From: Xanthomonas sp. DAR 34887
GTDB lineage: Bacteria; Pseudomonadota; Gammaproteobacteria; Xanthomonadales; Xanthomonadaceae
Length of the DNA: 64,000 nt
Direction of reading: 5' to 3'
Assembly (NCBI RefSeq): GCF_041245805.1
Contig: NZ_CP162490.1
Location: 3,387,001-3,451,000 of the forward strand
The notes below the pieces were generated by a model. That model was not told where the DNA came from. It made no database searches and saw only the letters and a list, made by a program, of their open reading frames with translations. A program made the translations under genes and the position numbers. This document shows, in pieces, positions 26,698 to 35,013 of the stretch; within the stretch, counting starts at the first letter, position 1, and the number at the start of each line of letters is the position of its first letter.

Positions 26698-26857
26698 AGA
26701 ACGCATGAAACGCTCGCAATGCCAGGGCGCCCACGAAGCGCGGCATCAACACCAGCGCCGCCCGCACGCCGCAGCGGCACCTGCTATGTCGAGCGCAGAC
26801 CTGGCACGGACACTGCGGACCGGTCGAACCGGGAGATCGCCTCTCCGGCAAATGCCC

Positions 26858-27514
26858 TCAGCGCACGATCCGCGGCCGCGGCGGCTTGCGCTTGCCGAAC
26901 GGCGGCTGGCCACGCCAGTATCGAATCAGCAGCCAGCCGAACAGCATGCCGCCCAGGTGCGCGAAGTGCGCCACACCCGGCTGCCAGCCGGTGAAGCCCA
27001 TGATCAGCTCCAGCGCGCCGAACACGATCACGAAGGTGCGCGCCTTCATCGGGATCGGCGGGAACAGCAGCATCACCCGCTGGTTGGGGAACAGCATGCC
27101 GAACGCCAGCAACAGGCCGAACACGCCGCCGGACGCGCCCAGGGTCGGATACGGATCGCCGCCGTTGCTGACCATCCACCAGCCCACCAGCAGCTGGCAC
27201 AGGCCGGCACCGGCCACGCACACCAGGTAATAGGTCAGGAACCGCTTGTTGCCCCAGGTCTGCTCCAGCGGCCCGCCGAACATGTACAGCGCCAGCATGT
27301 TGAACAACAGGTGCGAGAAGCCGCCGTGCAGGAAGCCATAGGTCAGCAGCTGCCAGATCTGGAAATTCTGTCCCGGCGAAAACGCGTCGAAGTCGCTGAG
27401 CGGCCACAGCATGAACGGCTCGAAGGTGTAGTCGCCCAGCAGTTGCTGCAGCAGGAACACCACCACATTGCCGATCAGCAGGGCTTGGGTGACAGGCGGG
27501 AGTCTGGGAAACAT
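26858..27514 (-). CDS. Rhomboid family intramembrane serine protease
   Basis: 218 residues, a minimal six-helix rhomboid without the extra domains seen in the other copy in this window. GFLHGGFSHLLFNMLALYMFG supplies the conserved loop and His/Asn of the second and neighbouring helices; the nucleophile is S128 in GASGG, and the base is H186 in AHLGG. The C-terminus is a short basic tail (GKRKPPRPRIVR) on the cytoplasmic side. It starts ATG at 27514 with MFPRLPPVTQALLIGN. Located downstream of and on the same strand as the ATL gene. Substrates unknown. Confidence 0.95.
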   Translation of the reverse strand: MFPRLPPVTQALLIGNVVVFLLQQLLGDYTFEPFMLWPLSDFDAFSPGQNFQIWQLLTYGFLHGGFSHLLFNMLALYMFGGPLEQTWGNKRFLTYYLVCVAGAGLCQLLVGWWMVSNGGDPYPTLGASGGVFGLLLAFGMLFPNQRVMLLFPPIPMKARTFVIVFGALELIMGFTGWQPGVAHFAHLGGMLFGWLLIRYWRGQPPFGKRKPPRPRIVR

Positions 27515-27554
27515 GGTCGTGTCCGTGGCAAATGCCGACCATCATAGCCGCTCG

Positions 27555-27920
27555 CTATTGCGGCCCCCATAACGCCGCGTCGAGGTCGCGCGCCGCTGTT
27601 GGGGCGCGCTTCACTCGCCCGCCCTGCACCGCCACGCCTTCGCCGCGCAGCCGCTGGCACTGTTCGTGAAAGCCGTGCGAGCCTTCCGGGAAGGCGATGC
27701 GTCCGTCGCTGCGCAACACGCGGTGCCAGGGCAGCGTCGGATCGGCGTTGCCGCCGAGCACCCGCGCGACCAGGCGCGCGCGGCCAGGCAGCCCGGCCAG
27801 CATCGCCACTTCGCCGTAGCCGCGCACCTGGCCGGACGGGATCGCGCGGATCGTCGCCAGGATCCGCGCCTGCGCCGCCGCCGAGGCCTCGGCTGCCGGC
27901 GTCGGACGCTGTCCGCTCAT
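27555..27920 (-). CDS. Alkyltransferase-like (ATL) DNA-binding protein
   Basis: 121 residues. The fold is that of the C-terminal domain of O6-alkylguanine-DNA alkyltransferase, but the active-site PCHRV is PWHRV (W65), so it cannot accept the alkyl group. ATL proteins bind O6-alkylguanine, flip the base out and hand the lesion to nucleotide excision repair. Typical elements are ILATIRAIPSGQVRGYGEVA (helix-turn-helix with the Arg finger region) and GRARLVARVLGGN. The ATG overlaps the stop of the EamA transporter in ATGA, indicating translational coupling. The C-terminal tail after residue 100 is Arg- and Ala-rich. Confidence 0.93.
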   Translation of the reverse strand: MSGQRPTPAAEASAAAQARILATIRAIPSGQVRGYGEVAMLAGLPGRARLVARVLGGNADPTLPWHRVLRSDGRIAFPEGSHGFHEQCQRLRGEGVAVQGGRVKRAPTAARDLDAALWGPQ

Positions 27921-28852
27921 GCCGGCGCCGTCCGTGCGGGGCGCGACACCGCCAGCACCCCGCCCAGCACCAGCAGCGTGCCGGCGATCTGCCACGGCCC
28001 CATCGCCTCGCCCAGCAGCAGCACGCTGAGCACGATGGTCGACACCGGACCGAGCATGCCGATCTGCGACGCCAGGCCCGAGCCGATCCGGCGTACCGCC
28101 AGCATCGTCGCCAGCACCGGCACCGCCGTGCACAAGGTGCCGTTGAGCAGCGACAGCGCATACACCGGCGTCGGCAACGCCAGGGCGTGCAGCGGCCGCA
28201 GCAGCAGGAACTGGGCGATGCACAGCACGCAGGCGACGAGGCTGGCGTAGGCGGTCAGCCGCACCGCGCCGATCCGCGCCACCATCTGCCCGCTGCCGAC
28301 CAGGTACAGCGCGTAGGCCAACGCGCTGCCGAACACCAAAAGGCTGCCCCAGGCGGTGCGCGCGCCGCCGACCTGCAGATCGTGGCCGAACGCCAGCAGC
28401 ACGCCGAGATAGCTCAGCGCCAGCGCCCATAGCTGGCGGCGTTGCGGCCGGCGGCGGAACGCGAGCACGCCGATCAGCAACACCAGGGTCGGGGTCAGAT
28501 ACAGGATCAGCCGTTCGAGCGTGGCAGTGATGTAGGCCAGGCCAAGGAAATCCAGATAGCTGGCCAGGTAGTAGCCGAGCACGCCGAGCACGGCGATGCG
28601 CCAGCGGTCGCCGCGCTGCAGCGGCGGCGCCCGGCGCGCGGCCCACATTGCCATCGCCGCGAAACACGGCAAGGCCACCAGCATGCGCAACGCCAGCAGG
28701 GTCACCGCGTCCACCCCGTAGCGGTAGCCGAGCTTGACGATGATCGCCTTACCGGAAAACGCGATCGCGCCGCCCGAGGCCAGCAGCACGCCGCCCAGGT
28801 CGGCATGCGCAGTGACCAGCGGCGCGGCGGCGGAGCGCTCGGGCGCGCTCAT
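27917..28852 (-). CDS. DMT/EamA-family transporter
   Basis: 311 residues with about ten predicted membrane helices arranged in two EamA repeats (first GGVLLASGGAIAFSGKAIIVKLGY; second starting around AYALYLVGSGQMVARIGAV). Loops are short and positively charged residues face the cytoplasm, as in DMT-superfamily exporters of metabolites, amino acids or drugs. The second half carries the repeat-type ending LSVLLLGEAMGPWQIAGT. It begins MSAPERSAAAPLVTAHADLGG at 28852. Its stop overlaps the ATL start by four bases. The substrate cannot be predicted. Confidence 0.93.
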   Translation of the reverse strand: MSAPERSAAAPLVTAHADLGGVLLASGGAIAFSGKAIIVKLGYRYGVDAVTLLALRMLVALPCFAAMAMWAARRAPPLQRGDRWRIAVLGVLGYYLASYLDFLGLAYITATLERLILYLTPTLVLLIGVLAFRRRPQRRQLWALALSYLGVLLAFGHDLQVGGARTAWGSLLVFGSALAYALYLVGSGQMVARIGAVRLTAYASLVACVLCIAQFLLLRPLHALALPTPVYALSLLNGTLCTAVPVLATMLAVRRIGSGLASQIGMLGPVSTIVLSVLLLGEAMGPWQIAGTLLVLGGVLAVSRPARTAPA

Positions 28853-29153
28853 CGCGGAGCGGCGCCGAAGCGGAAACGAAAATGGGCATCGTGCATGCCC
28901 TCCATTCTACGGCGGCGATGCACTGCGCACTGCGTCGCGTAGCCGATCGCGTCGGCGCCAACGATGCGAGACGTGCATAGCCCCTCTCCCCCCTGGGAGA
29001 GGGGTTGGGGTGAGGGTACGGCGCGAAGCGTCTCGCGGATTTGGATATGGGGCTTGCGCCCCCAGCCAGTTCTTCGGGATACCGTCCTTCCGTGTTGGCC
29101 TCAGCGCCGCCCTGTCTGCAGGATCGCTGCAATGTCGCGCATCTCAGCGCGAC
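28853..29153. other. Intergenic region with a repeat
   Basis: 301 bp between two minus-strand genes (gor ends at 29154, the EamA start is at 28852). It must contain the promoter of the EamA-ATL unit and the 3' end of the gor transcript. Apart from the repeat at 28979-29018 nothing is recognisable. Confidence 0.5.
28979..29018. repeat. CCCCTCTCCC...GGGAGAGGGG extragenic hairpin repeat
   Basis: CCCCTCTCCC and GGGAGAGGGG form a hairpin around a CCCT loop, followed by TTGGGGTGAGGGT. This is a known short interspersed intergenic repeat of xanthomonads and some other proteobacteria (general knowledge). It lies between gor and the EamA gene and may act as a transcript end. Confidence 0.8.
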
Positions 29154-30512
29154 TCAGCGCATCAACACCACTTCCTCGGCCGAGGTCGGATGGATCGCCA
29201 CCGTGTCCTCCAGCTGGCGCTTGGTCACGCCCAGCTTCAGCGCCACCGCGAAGCCCTGCAGGATCTCGTCGGCGCCGTCGCCGAGCAGGTGGAAACCGAC
29301 CACCCGTTCCTCTTCGCCGACGCAGACCAGCTTGAACAGGCTGCGCTGCGGCGAGTCGGCCAGCGCGTGCAGCATCGGCCGGAAATTGCTGCGATACACC
29401 GTCACCGCGTCACCGTAGCGCGCCCGCGCCTGCTCTTCGCCCAGGCCGACCTGGCCCAGCGGCGGATGCGAGAACACCACGCTGGGCACGTTGTCGTAGT
29501 CCAGCCGCGCCTGCGGCTGGTCGCCGAACAGGCGATCCATCAGCTTGCGGCCGGCGGCGATCGCCACCGGAGTCAGGCCGACCTTGCCGGCCACGTCGCC
29601 GATCGCGTACAGCCCCGGCACGTCGGTGTTCTGGTAATCGTCGACCAGCACCTCGCACTTGTCGCCGATGCGCACGCCCAGCGCTTCCAGGCCGATGTCC
29701 TTGCTGTTCGGACGCCGCCCGATCGCGAAGAACACCTGATCCACGGCCTCGCTCGGCTGCCCGTCGCCATCGTGCAACTGCAAGCCCTGCTCGCCGCGGC
29801 GCAGCGCCGTGGCGCGATAGCCGAAATGCAGGCGCACGCCCTGATGACGCAGGTTCTCGGCGAGCTGCCGCGCCAGTTCCGCATCGAAACGCTCCAGCAG
29901 GCGCTCGCCCTGCACGAACAGGTCGACGCGGCTGCCCAGCGCCTGCAGCAGGCCGGCCAGTTCCACCGCGATATAGCCGCCGCCGACGATGCCCACGCGC
30001 GGCGGCGCCTCGCACAGATTGAAGAAGTCGTCCGACACCAGGCCCAGCTCGGCGCCCTCGATCGGCGGCCGCAGCGCGTGCGCACCGGTGGCGATCACCA
30101 CGTGGCCGGCGCTGACCCGCACGCCATCGCCGCATTCCACCGTATGCACGTCCAGCAGCCGGCCGCGCTGCGGGATCAGCACCACGCCATCGGTATCCAG
30201 GCGCCGCCGGTAGCTGCCGTGGATGTTGCCGATATAGCCCTGCCGATGCGCCACCAGTTCCGCCCACGACAAGGTGGAACTGGGAATGGAAAACCCGATG
30301 TCGCGCGCCAGGTCGATGCGCCCGACCAGGTCGGCGGCCAGCCACATCGCCTTCTTCGGCACGCAGCCGATATTGACGCAGGTACCGCCGAGCGCGCCCG
30401 GCTCCAGGATCGCCACGCGCGCGCCGAGGCCGGCGGCGCGGAACGCAGTGGCCAGGCCGCCGGACCCGCCGCCGAGCACCAGCAGGTCGTAGTCGTAGAC
30501 TGCATCGCTCAC
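29154..30512 (-). CDS. gor: Glutathione-disulfide reductase
   Basis: 452 residues. It reduces oxidised glutathione with NADPH. The FAD motif is VLGGGSGGLATAFRAA; the redox-active disulfide is C45-C50 in GGTCVNIGCVPKK; the NAD(P) motif is GIVGGGYIAVELAG; the catalytic base is H441 in HPTSAEE, contributed to the partner subunit of the dimer. A GTG start is chosen because GGAG lies eight bases upstream and the protein begins SDAVYDYDLLVLGGG; upstream translation in the same frame is not protein-like. E. coli Gor has 450 residues. It stands in a monocistronic position between a DUF418 gene and the EamA unit, all on the minus strand. Confidence 0.96.
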   Translation of the reverse strand: MSDAVYDYDLLVLGGGSGGLATAFRAAGLGARVAILEPGALGGTCVNIGCVPKKAMWLAADLVGRIDLARDIGFSIPSSTLSWAELVAHRQGYIGNIHGSYRRRLDTDGVVLIPQRGRLLDVHTVECGDGVRVSAGHVVIATGAHALRPPIEGAELGLVSDDFFNLCEAPPRVGIVGGGYIAVELAGLLQALGSRVDLFVQGERLLERFDAELARQLAENLRHQGVRLHFGYRATALRRGEQGLQLHDGDGQPSEAVDQVFFAIGRRPNSKDIGLEALGVRIGDKCEVLVDDYQNTDVPGLYAIGDVAGKVGLTPVAIAAGRKLMDRLFGDQPQARLDYDNVPSVVFSHPPLGQVGLGEEQARARYGDAVTVYRSNFRPMLHALADSPQRSLFKLVCVGEEERVVGFHLLGDGADEILQGFAVALKLGVTKRQLEDTVAIHPTSAEEVVLMR

Positions 30513-30710
30513 GGGAAACACTCCACGCGGTACGGTGTGGTGTCGATCGCGGGCGACTGCCCGGCTGTCAGGTCGGCCATCGGTTGTCCTGTCGTGCTGT
30601 TCATGCTGATTCCGAGCATGCCACGCGCGGTGGCGCGCCACGCGTGACGATGCCGCGGCGCCGCGGCGGTCGGCACGTCGCCGTGGGCCGTCATGCGCGC
30701 CGCACCCGCG

Positions 30711-31952
30711 TCACTGCGCGCCATGACGGCGCAGCGGTTGCCAACGCAGATAGCTGGCCGAACGCCACAGCCATTCCACCGGACCGAAGCGGAAATGGCG
30801 CAGCCACAGCTGCGATAGCGCCACCTGCACCGCGAACAGCGCGAACGCGAACGGGATCTGCCAAGCCCGCGGCAGGCGCTCGAAATATCCCAGGCCATAG
30901 CCATAGAACAGCGTGGTGCACACCAGCGACTGCAGCAGATAGTTGCTCAGCGCCATGCGCCCGGCCGGCGCCAGCCAGCGCAGCGCCGCAACGAAGCGCA
31001 GCACCCAGGCCGCATAGCCCAGCGCCATCATGCCGCTGGCCACGGTGGCCAGGGCGAACGCGCCGGCCAGGCGCAGGTCCAGGCGCGCCGGATCCATCCA
31101 CGGCTCCAGCCGGAAGCTCAGCAGCATCAGCGCCATGCCCAGCGGCAATACGCCCCAGCGCAGCGCCGCCAGCAGCCGCGGGCGCCGCAGCGGTTGCTGC
31201 GCCAGGCCGCTGCGCACGCACCATGCGCCGAGCAGGAACATGCCGAAGATGGTCGGCGCATTGAACACCAGCGTGCCCAGCGCATCGACCAGGTCGCGCA
31301 GGCGCTGCGCGGTCGCCTGCGCATAGCTGCCGTGACCGAACACCTGCCGCTGTTGTTGCAGCGCGGCCGCCGCGCGCTGCGCCTGCTCGGCCATGTCCTG
31401 CCGCCACTGCGCGGCGCCGTGCGGATCGGCCTGCGCCGCCGAACCGATCGCGCCGGTCAGCAGCGACAGCAGCGGCGAGCACAGATAGACCGCCAGCGCC
31501 ATCCACGGCAGCCAGCGCGTCGGCGCCTCGCGGAAGGCCAGCAGCATGAACGCCAGCAGCGCGTAGCTGACCAAGATGTCGCCGGACCACAGCAGCACCG
31601 CATGCAGCACGCCGATCAGCAGCAGCGCCGCGCTGCGGCGCACGAAGAAGCCGCCGAACTCGCGCCGCGCCGCCTCGGCGCGTTGCGCCATCACCGCAAA
31701 GCCCATGCCGAACAACAACGAGAACAAGGTGTAGAACTTGCCCTGCACCAGCAGGTAGACCGCGGCATCGGCGATGCGGTCGGCGCCGCGCAACAGCGGG
31801 TCCAGCCCGGTCATCGCCGTATCCAGCGGACCGACGAAGCCTTCGATGTTCATCAACAGGATGCCGAGCAGCGCGAAACCGCGCAGCACGTCCATGCTGA
31901 CGATGCGTTCGGCGGGCGCGACGGGCTGCAGCACGGAAGCGGAGGAAGCCAA
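30711..31952 (-). CDS. DUF418 (YeiB family) membrane protein
   Basis: About 413 residues from a TTG (MASSASVLQ); a GTG six codons later is equally possible and neither has a good Shine-Dalgarno sequence, so the start is uncertain. The hallmark RIVSMDVLRGFALLGILLMNIEGF follows immediately. There are about ten hydrophobic segments, and the C-terminal DUF418 block APAGRMALSNYLLQSLVC with FYGYGLGYFERL and QLWLRHFRFGPVEWLWRS is present. These are inner-membrane proteins with acyltransferase-3-like features; the activity is unproven. It is upstream of gor on the same strand with about 200 bp between. Confidence 0.9.
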   Translation of the reverse strand: MASSASVLQPVAPAERIVSMDVLRGFALLGILLMNIEGFVGPLDTAMTGLDPLLRGADRIADAAVYLLVQGKFYTLFSLLFGMGFAVMAQRAEAARREFGGFFVRRSAALLLIGVLHAVLLWSGDILVSYALLAFMLLAFREAPTRWLPWMALAVYLCSPLLSLLTGAIGSAAQADPHGAAQWRQDMAEQAQRAAAALQQQRQVFGHGSYAQATAQRLRDLVDALGTLVFNAPTIFGMFLLGAWCVRSGLAQQPLRRPRLLAALRWGVLPLGMALMLLSFRLEPWMDPARLDLRLAGAFALATVASGMMALGYAAWVLRFVAALRWLAPAGRMALSNYLLQSLVCTTLFYGYGLGYFERLPRAWQIPFAFALFAVQVALSQLWLRHFRFGPVEWLWRSASYLRWQPLRRHGAQ

Positions 31953-32157
31953 GGCGTGGCACCGGACGAAAGACCGGCGATCATCCGTCGCCGCGGCGCG
32001 AATGCGCCAAGGCGCATCGCGAAAGACATGAACTACGCGTGGGGCCGGGCGGCGAGTGGCGACGCCGCTCGCCGAGCCACCAGGCAGCGCCGGCGACGCG
32101 GCGCGCACCGGTGCGGCGCAGACGGACCCCGCGAACGGGACCCGTCCCCGCGCTCAC

Positions 32158-32637
32158 TCAATGGTGGTGACCGCCCTCGCCGTGCACGTGGCCGTGCTCG
32201 ATCTCTTCCGGCTTGGCTTCGCGCACCTCGAGGATCTCCACGTCGAAATGCAGGTCCTTGCCGGCCATCGGATGGTTGAGGTCGACATCGACCACGCTCA
32301 TGCCGACCTTCTGCACGGTCACCGCACGCGGGCCGAAGTTGGTCTGCAGGACCACCTGGCTGCCCGGCTGCAGCTTGGTCGCGCCGAAATGCTTCTTCGG
32401 CACGCGCTGGGTCAGGCCCTCGCGGTAGTCGCCGTACGCGTCCTTGGCGGCCACGTCGACGCCGAAGCTGGCGCCGGCTTCCTGGTCCAGCATCGCGTTC
32501 TCCAGGCCCGGGATGATGTTGCCGTGGCCGATCAGGATCACCAGCGGATCGCGGTCCTTGGACGTCTCGATCGGCGCCTGGCCGGCTTCGGAGACGGTGT
32601 AGTGGAAACGGACGACGCGGTCTTTTTCGATCTTCAT
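32158..32637 (-). CDS. slyD: FKBP-type peptidyl-prolyl isomerase SlyD
   Basis: 159 residues. The N-terminal FKBP segment (KIEKDRVVRFHYTVSE) and the inserted-flap chaperone domain (about residues 70-120, with GDYREGLTQRVPKKHFG) are both present, as is the DHPMAGK-like segment NHPMAGKDLHFDVEI. The C-terminus is a His-rich tail (HGHVHGEGGHHH), the metal-binding extension of SlyD involved in nickel delivery. E. coli SlyD is 196 residues with a longer, Cys-containing tail; this one is shorter and lacks Cys. ATG at 32637 is well supported. It is divergent from the NlpC/P60 gene. Confidence 0.95.
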   Translation of the reverse strand: MKIEKDRVVRFHYTVSEAGQAPIETSKDRDPLVILIGHGNIIPGLENAMLDQEAGASFGVDVAAKDAYGDYREGLTQRVPKKHFGATKLQPGSQVVLQTNFGPRAVTVQKVGMSVVDVDLNHPMAGKDLHFDVEILEVREAKPEEIEHGHVHGEGGHHH

Positions 32638-32746
32638 GTGAACTCTGCGCTATGGCTGCCGATGGCAGACGGTGTGGACGGCTTGTCGGCCGCCGGGGGC
32701 GCCGCCATGATGGCGGCCATCTAAGGTTGCGCATTATCCCGGCTCC

Positions 32747-33292
32747 ATGCAGAACAAGCCAGTTGCACCGTCCGCGCGGCGCCGCCTTCCCTGTTGGGCG
32801 GCCTTGCTGTGCATGGCCGCCCTGGCCGCCTGCGGCCGCCACGAGGTGCGCCCGTCGCGGCCCCCACCGCCGGTGGCGGTGCGCAGCTGGCCGCAGGTGG
32901 CGCCGGCCGACCCGGCCAAGGCCAACGCGGTGCTGATGCGCGCACTGGGCCTGGTCGGCACACCCTACCGCTACGGCGGCAACACCCCCGACTCCGGCTT
33001 CGACTGCAGCGGCCTGGTCGCCTATGTCTACCGCGACATGCTCGACCTGCAGCTGCCGCGCACCTCGCGCGAACTGGCCGCGGTGCAGGGTCCGCGGATC
33101 GATCCGCAACGCCTGAGCACCGGCGACCTGGTGTTTTTCGGCAGCGGCGGCACGGTCAGCCATGTCGGCATCTATGTCGGCGAGGGCCGCTTCGTGCACG
33201 CCCCCAGCACCGGCGGAACGGTCCGCCTGGACTATCTGGATGGGGCCTATTGGCGCGACCACTACACCGGCGCCAAACGCGTCCTGCACTGA
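32747..33292 (+). CDS. NlpC/P60 (C40) peptidoglycan hydrolase, lipoprotein
   Basis: 181 residues. A lipoprotein signal ends at C29 in LAAC. The C40 domain follows: catalytic C87 in FDCSGL, H139 in SHVGIYVG and H151 in VHAPS. GTPYRYGGNTPDSG before the Cys is standard. Such enzymes cleave the stem peptide between D-glutamate and diaminopimelate. It is followed after 107 bp by a second C40 gene on the same strand with a different N-terminus, so the two may divide the work between membrane-anchored and free periplasmic forms. Confidence 0.95.
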   Translation: MQNKPVAPSARRRLPCWAALLCMAALAACGRHEVRPSRPPPPVAVRSWPQVAPADPAKANAVLMRALGLVGTPYRYGGNTPDSGFDCSGLVAYVYRDMLDLQLPRTSRELAAVQGPRIDPQRLSTGDLVFFGSGGTVSHVGIYVGEGRFVHAPSTGGTVRLDYLDGAYWRDHYTGAKRVLH

Positions 33293-33316
33293 ACTGTGGT
33301 TTCGCTCACATTCACA

Positions 33317-33337
33317 ATTACGAAATATTAACGTAAT
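33317..33337. promoter_or_regulatory. AT-rich dyad upstream of the second NlpC/P60 gene
   Basis: ATTACG and CGTAAT are separated by nine AT-rich bases in an otherwise GC-rich sequence, 63 bp before the GTG start. The stretch around it (33300-33390) is strikingly AT-rich and may contain the promoter, with the dyad a possible operator. No known regulator motif is claimed. Confidence 0.3.
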
Positions 33338-33399
33338 TTGAACTTCCTCTTCTCTTCTACAAGGCATGATCGCCCATCGTTTGAATTTGTGATTGACGC

Positions 33400-34221
33400 G
33401 TGACGACTAAAGCCAAGACCTCTCCAGGCAAGACCTCCGTCCCCCGGGCCGCCTTCCGCTTAATCTGTACCGCCTCGCTCTGCCTCTCGGCCGTTCCGGC
33501 CCTGGCCCAGTCGGCCCCGGCCGACACCGTGGTCCCCGAAGCGATCGCCCCCGTGGCGCCGGCCCAGGTGACCACCGCCACCGGCGGCACCAGCAGCACC
33601 CCAGCGCCTTCCCAGACCGCGACCGCCAAGCCGGCCGCCGCGCAGGCCCCGGCCACGGCACGCAGCAAGGCCGACGCCGCCGCCACCGCCACCCTGGCCG
33701 CCCTGCTCCCGCATCTGGCCGCCAACGACACCATTCCGCTGATGGACCGCTCGGCGATGTTCGCTGGCGACATCAGCCGCCTGCTGGCCAACTACGACGT
33801 GTCCCAGGCCCCGCTGCGCGAAGGCGTGGTCCCGGGCGGCGACAAGGTGCAGTCGGTGCTCAAGCGCGCCATGGCGCTGCTCGGTACCCCGTACCGCTGG
33901 GGCGGCGAAGACACCGAAGGCTTCGATTGCAGCGGCCTGGTCGGCTACGTGTTCCGCACCGCGCTGGGCATCGAGCTGCCGCGCGTGTCGCGCGAGATGG
34001 CGCGCGAGGCCAGCGCCGAACTGATCAAGGACCGCGACGCGCTGGCCCCGGGCGACCTGGTGTTCTTCGGCCGCAAGGGCCGCGTCGACCATGTCGGCCT
34101 GTATGTCGGCGAAGGCCGCTTCCTGCACGCGCCGAGCCGCGGCAAGGACGTGCGCGTGGACACGCTGACCAGCGGCTACTGGAGCGAGAAGTTCGTGCAG
34201 GCGCGGCGCGTGGCGATGTAA
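33400..34221 (+). CDS. NlpC/P60 (C40) peptidoglycan hydrolase, secreted
   Basis: 273 residues. A GTG start is forced by an in-frame stop six bases upstream, and there is no ATG nearby. A signal peptide ends after PALA-QS (near residue 37) with no lipobox, so the mature enzyme is free in the periplasm. An Ala/Pro/Thr-rich linker (about residues 38-95) precedes a helical stretch and the C40 domain: C177 in FDCSGL, H231 in DHVGLYVG, H243 in FLHAPS. It resembles its upstream neighbour strongly in the C40 domain (GTPYRWGGEDTEGFDCSGL versus GTPYRYGGNTPDSGFDCSGL), consistent with duplication. An intrinsic terminator follows. Confidence 0.94.
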   Translation: MTTKAKTSPGKTSVPRAAFRLICTASLCLSAVPALAQSAPADTVVPEAIAPVAPAQVTTATGGTSSTPAPSQTATAKPAAAQAPATARSKADAAATATLAALLPHLAANDTIPLMDRSAMFAGDISRLLANYDVSQAPLREGVVPGGDKVQSVLKRAMALLGTPYRWGGEDTEGFDCSGLVGYVFRTALGIELPRVSREMAREASAELIKDRDALAPGDLVFFGRKGRVDHVGLYVGEGRFLHAPSRGKDVRVDTLTSGYWSEKFVQARRVAM

Positions 34222-34246
34222 GCCGCGCGGCACGCAGGCAAAAAAG

Positions 34247-34275
34247 AAAGGCCGCTGGGGACAGCGGCCTTTTTC
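34247..34275 (+). terminator. Intrinsic terminator after the second NlpC/P60 gene
   Basis: Hairpin AAAGGCCGCT-GGGGAC-AGCGGCCTTT with a T-run, 26 bp after the stop codon. An upstream A-tract (AAAAAAGAAAG) makes it potentially bidirectional, serving the convergent thioesterase gene as well. Confidence 0.92.
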
Positions 34276-34381
34276 GTTGTTGTTTCCTTGTTGCAGTTCG
34301 CCGACGTCCTGCCCTGCGTCAGATGACCGGGCCGCGCCGGCCCGGGAACGTCACCGCGCCCCGGCGCGGCCGGCGCCACGC

Positions 34382-34861
34382 TCAGGCCTGGTAGTGGGAG
34401 ATGGTGTCCTCGATGCCCTTGCTCAGTTCCATCACCTTCAGCGCGTACTCGGCCAGGCGATGGTCTTCCGGCGTGTCCGGTTGCCACGACGGCACGGGGG
34501 TCGGCTTGCCTTCCACTCCGTCCAGGGCCACGAACACGATGATGCAGTGGGTGCACAGCCGCGAGTCGCCGCCCATCGGGTCGCGCGCGCGCACGTCGAT
34601 CGCGAAATGCATGCTGGTGCTGCCGGTGTAGACCAGCTTGGCGGTGACCGTGACCATGTCGCTGATCCGGATCGGCGAGACGAAGCGGATCCCGCCCACC
34701 GCCACGGTCACGCTGTAGCGCCCGCTCCAGCCCACCGCCGCGGCGTAGCCGACCTGGTCGATCCACTTCATCACCACCCCACCGTGGACCTTGCCGCCGT
34801 AGTTGACGTCGATCGGCTCGGCCAGGAAGCGGAAGGTCAGTTCGCGTTGCGTGCCGCTCAT
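34382..34861 (-). CDS. Acyl-CoA thioesterase, hotdog fold (YciA-like)
   Basis: 159 residues. The hotdog fold is evident: ELTFRFLAEPIDVNYGGKVHGG (strand, then helix with the Asn/Gly-Gly-x-His region), followed by VMKWIDQVGYAAAVGW with the catalytic-site Asp, and FVSPIRISDMVTVTAKLVY. A GGAG sequence eight bases upstream supports the ATG at 34861. Enzymes of this type hydrolyse acyl-CoA of various chain lengths. No operon partner; it is convergent with the NlpC/P60 gene. The substrate range cannot be read from the sequence. Confidence 0.92.
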   Translation of the reverse strand: MSGTQRELTFRFLAEPIDVNYGGKVHGGVVMKWIDQVGYAAAVGWSGRYSVTVAVGGIRFVSPIRISDMVTVTAKLVYTGSTSMHFAIDVRARDPMGGDSRLCTHCIIVFVALDGVEGKPTPVPSWQPDTPEDHRLAEYALKVMELSKGIEDTISHYQA

Positions 34862-35013
34862 CGGGGCTCCAGGGGAAGGAAAGAAGGTGAAGTCTGCCAT
34901 GTACAGATGCTGCAGGCGCCGCGCCACCGCAACGCGCGGTGGGCCGGTTCAGGGGCAACGTCGGCACCGCACCATCGTCTGGCCAGCGACGCCCGCCTCG
35001 CGATCGCGACGGC

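Larger units (their letters stand above)
26502..26857. other. Intergenic region with two large inverted repeats
   Basis: 356 bp between the convergent M13 homologue and the second rhomboid gene. It contains the hairpin at 26526-26553 and the REP pair at 26633-26697; the remainder shows nothing recognisable. Confidence 0.6.
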
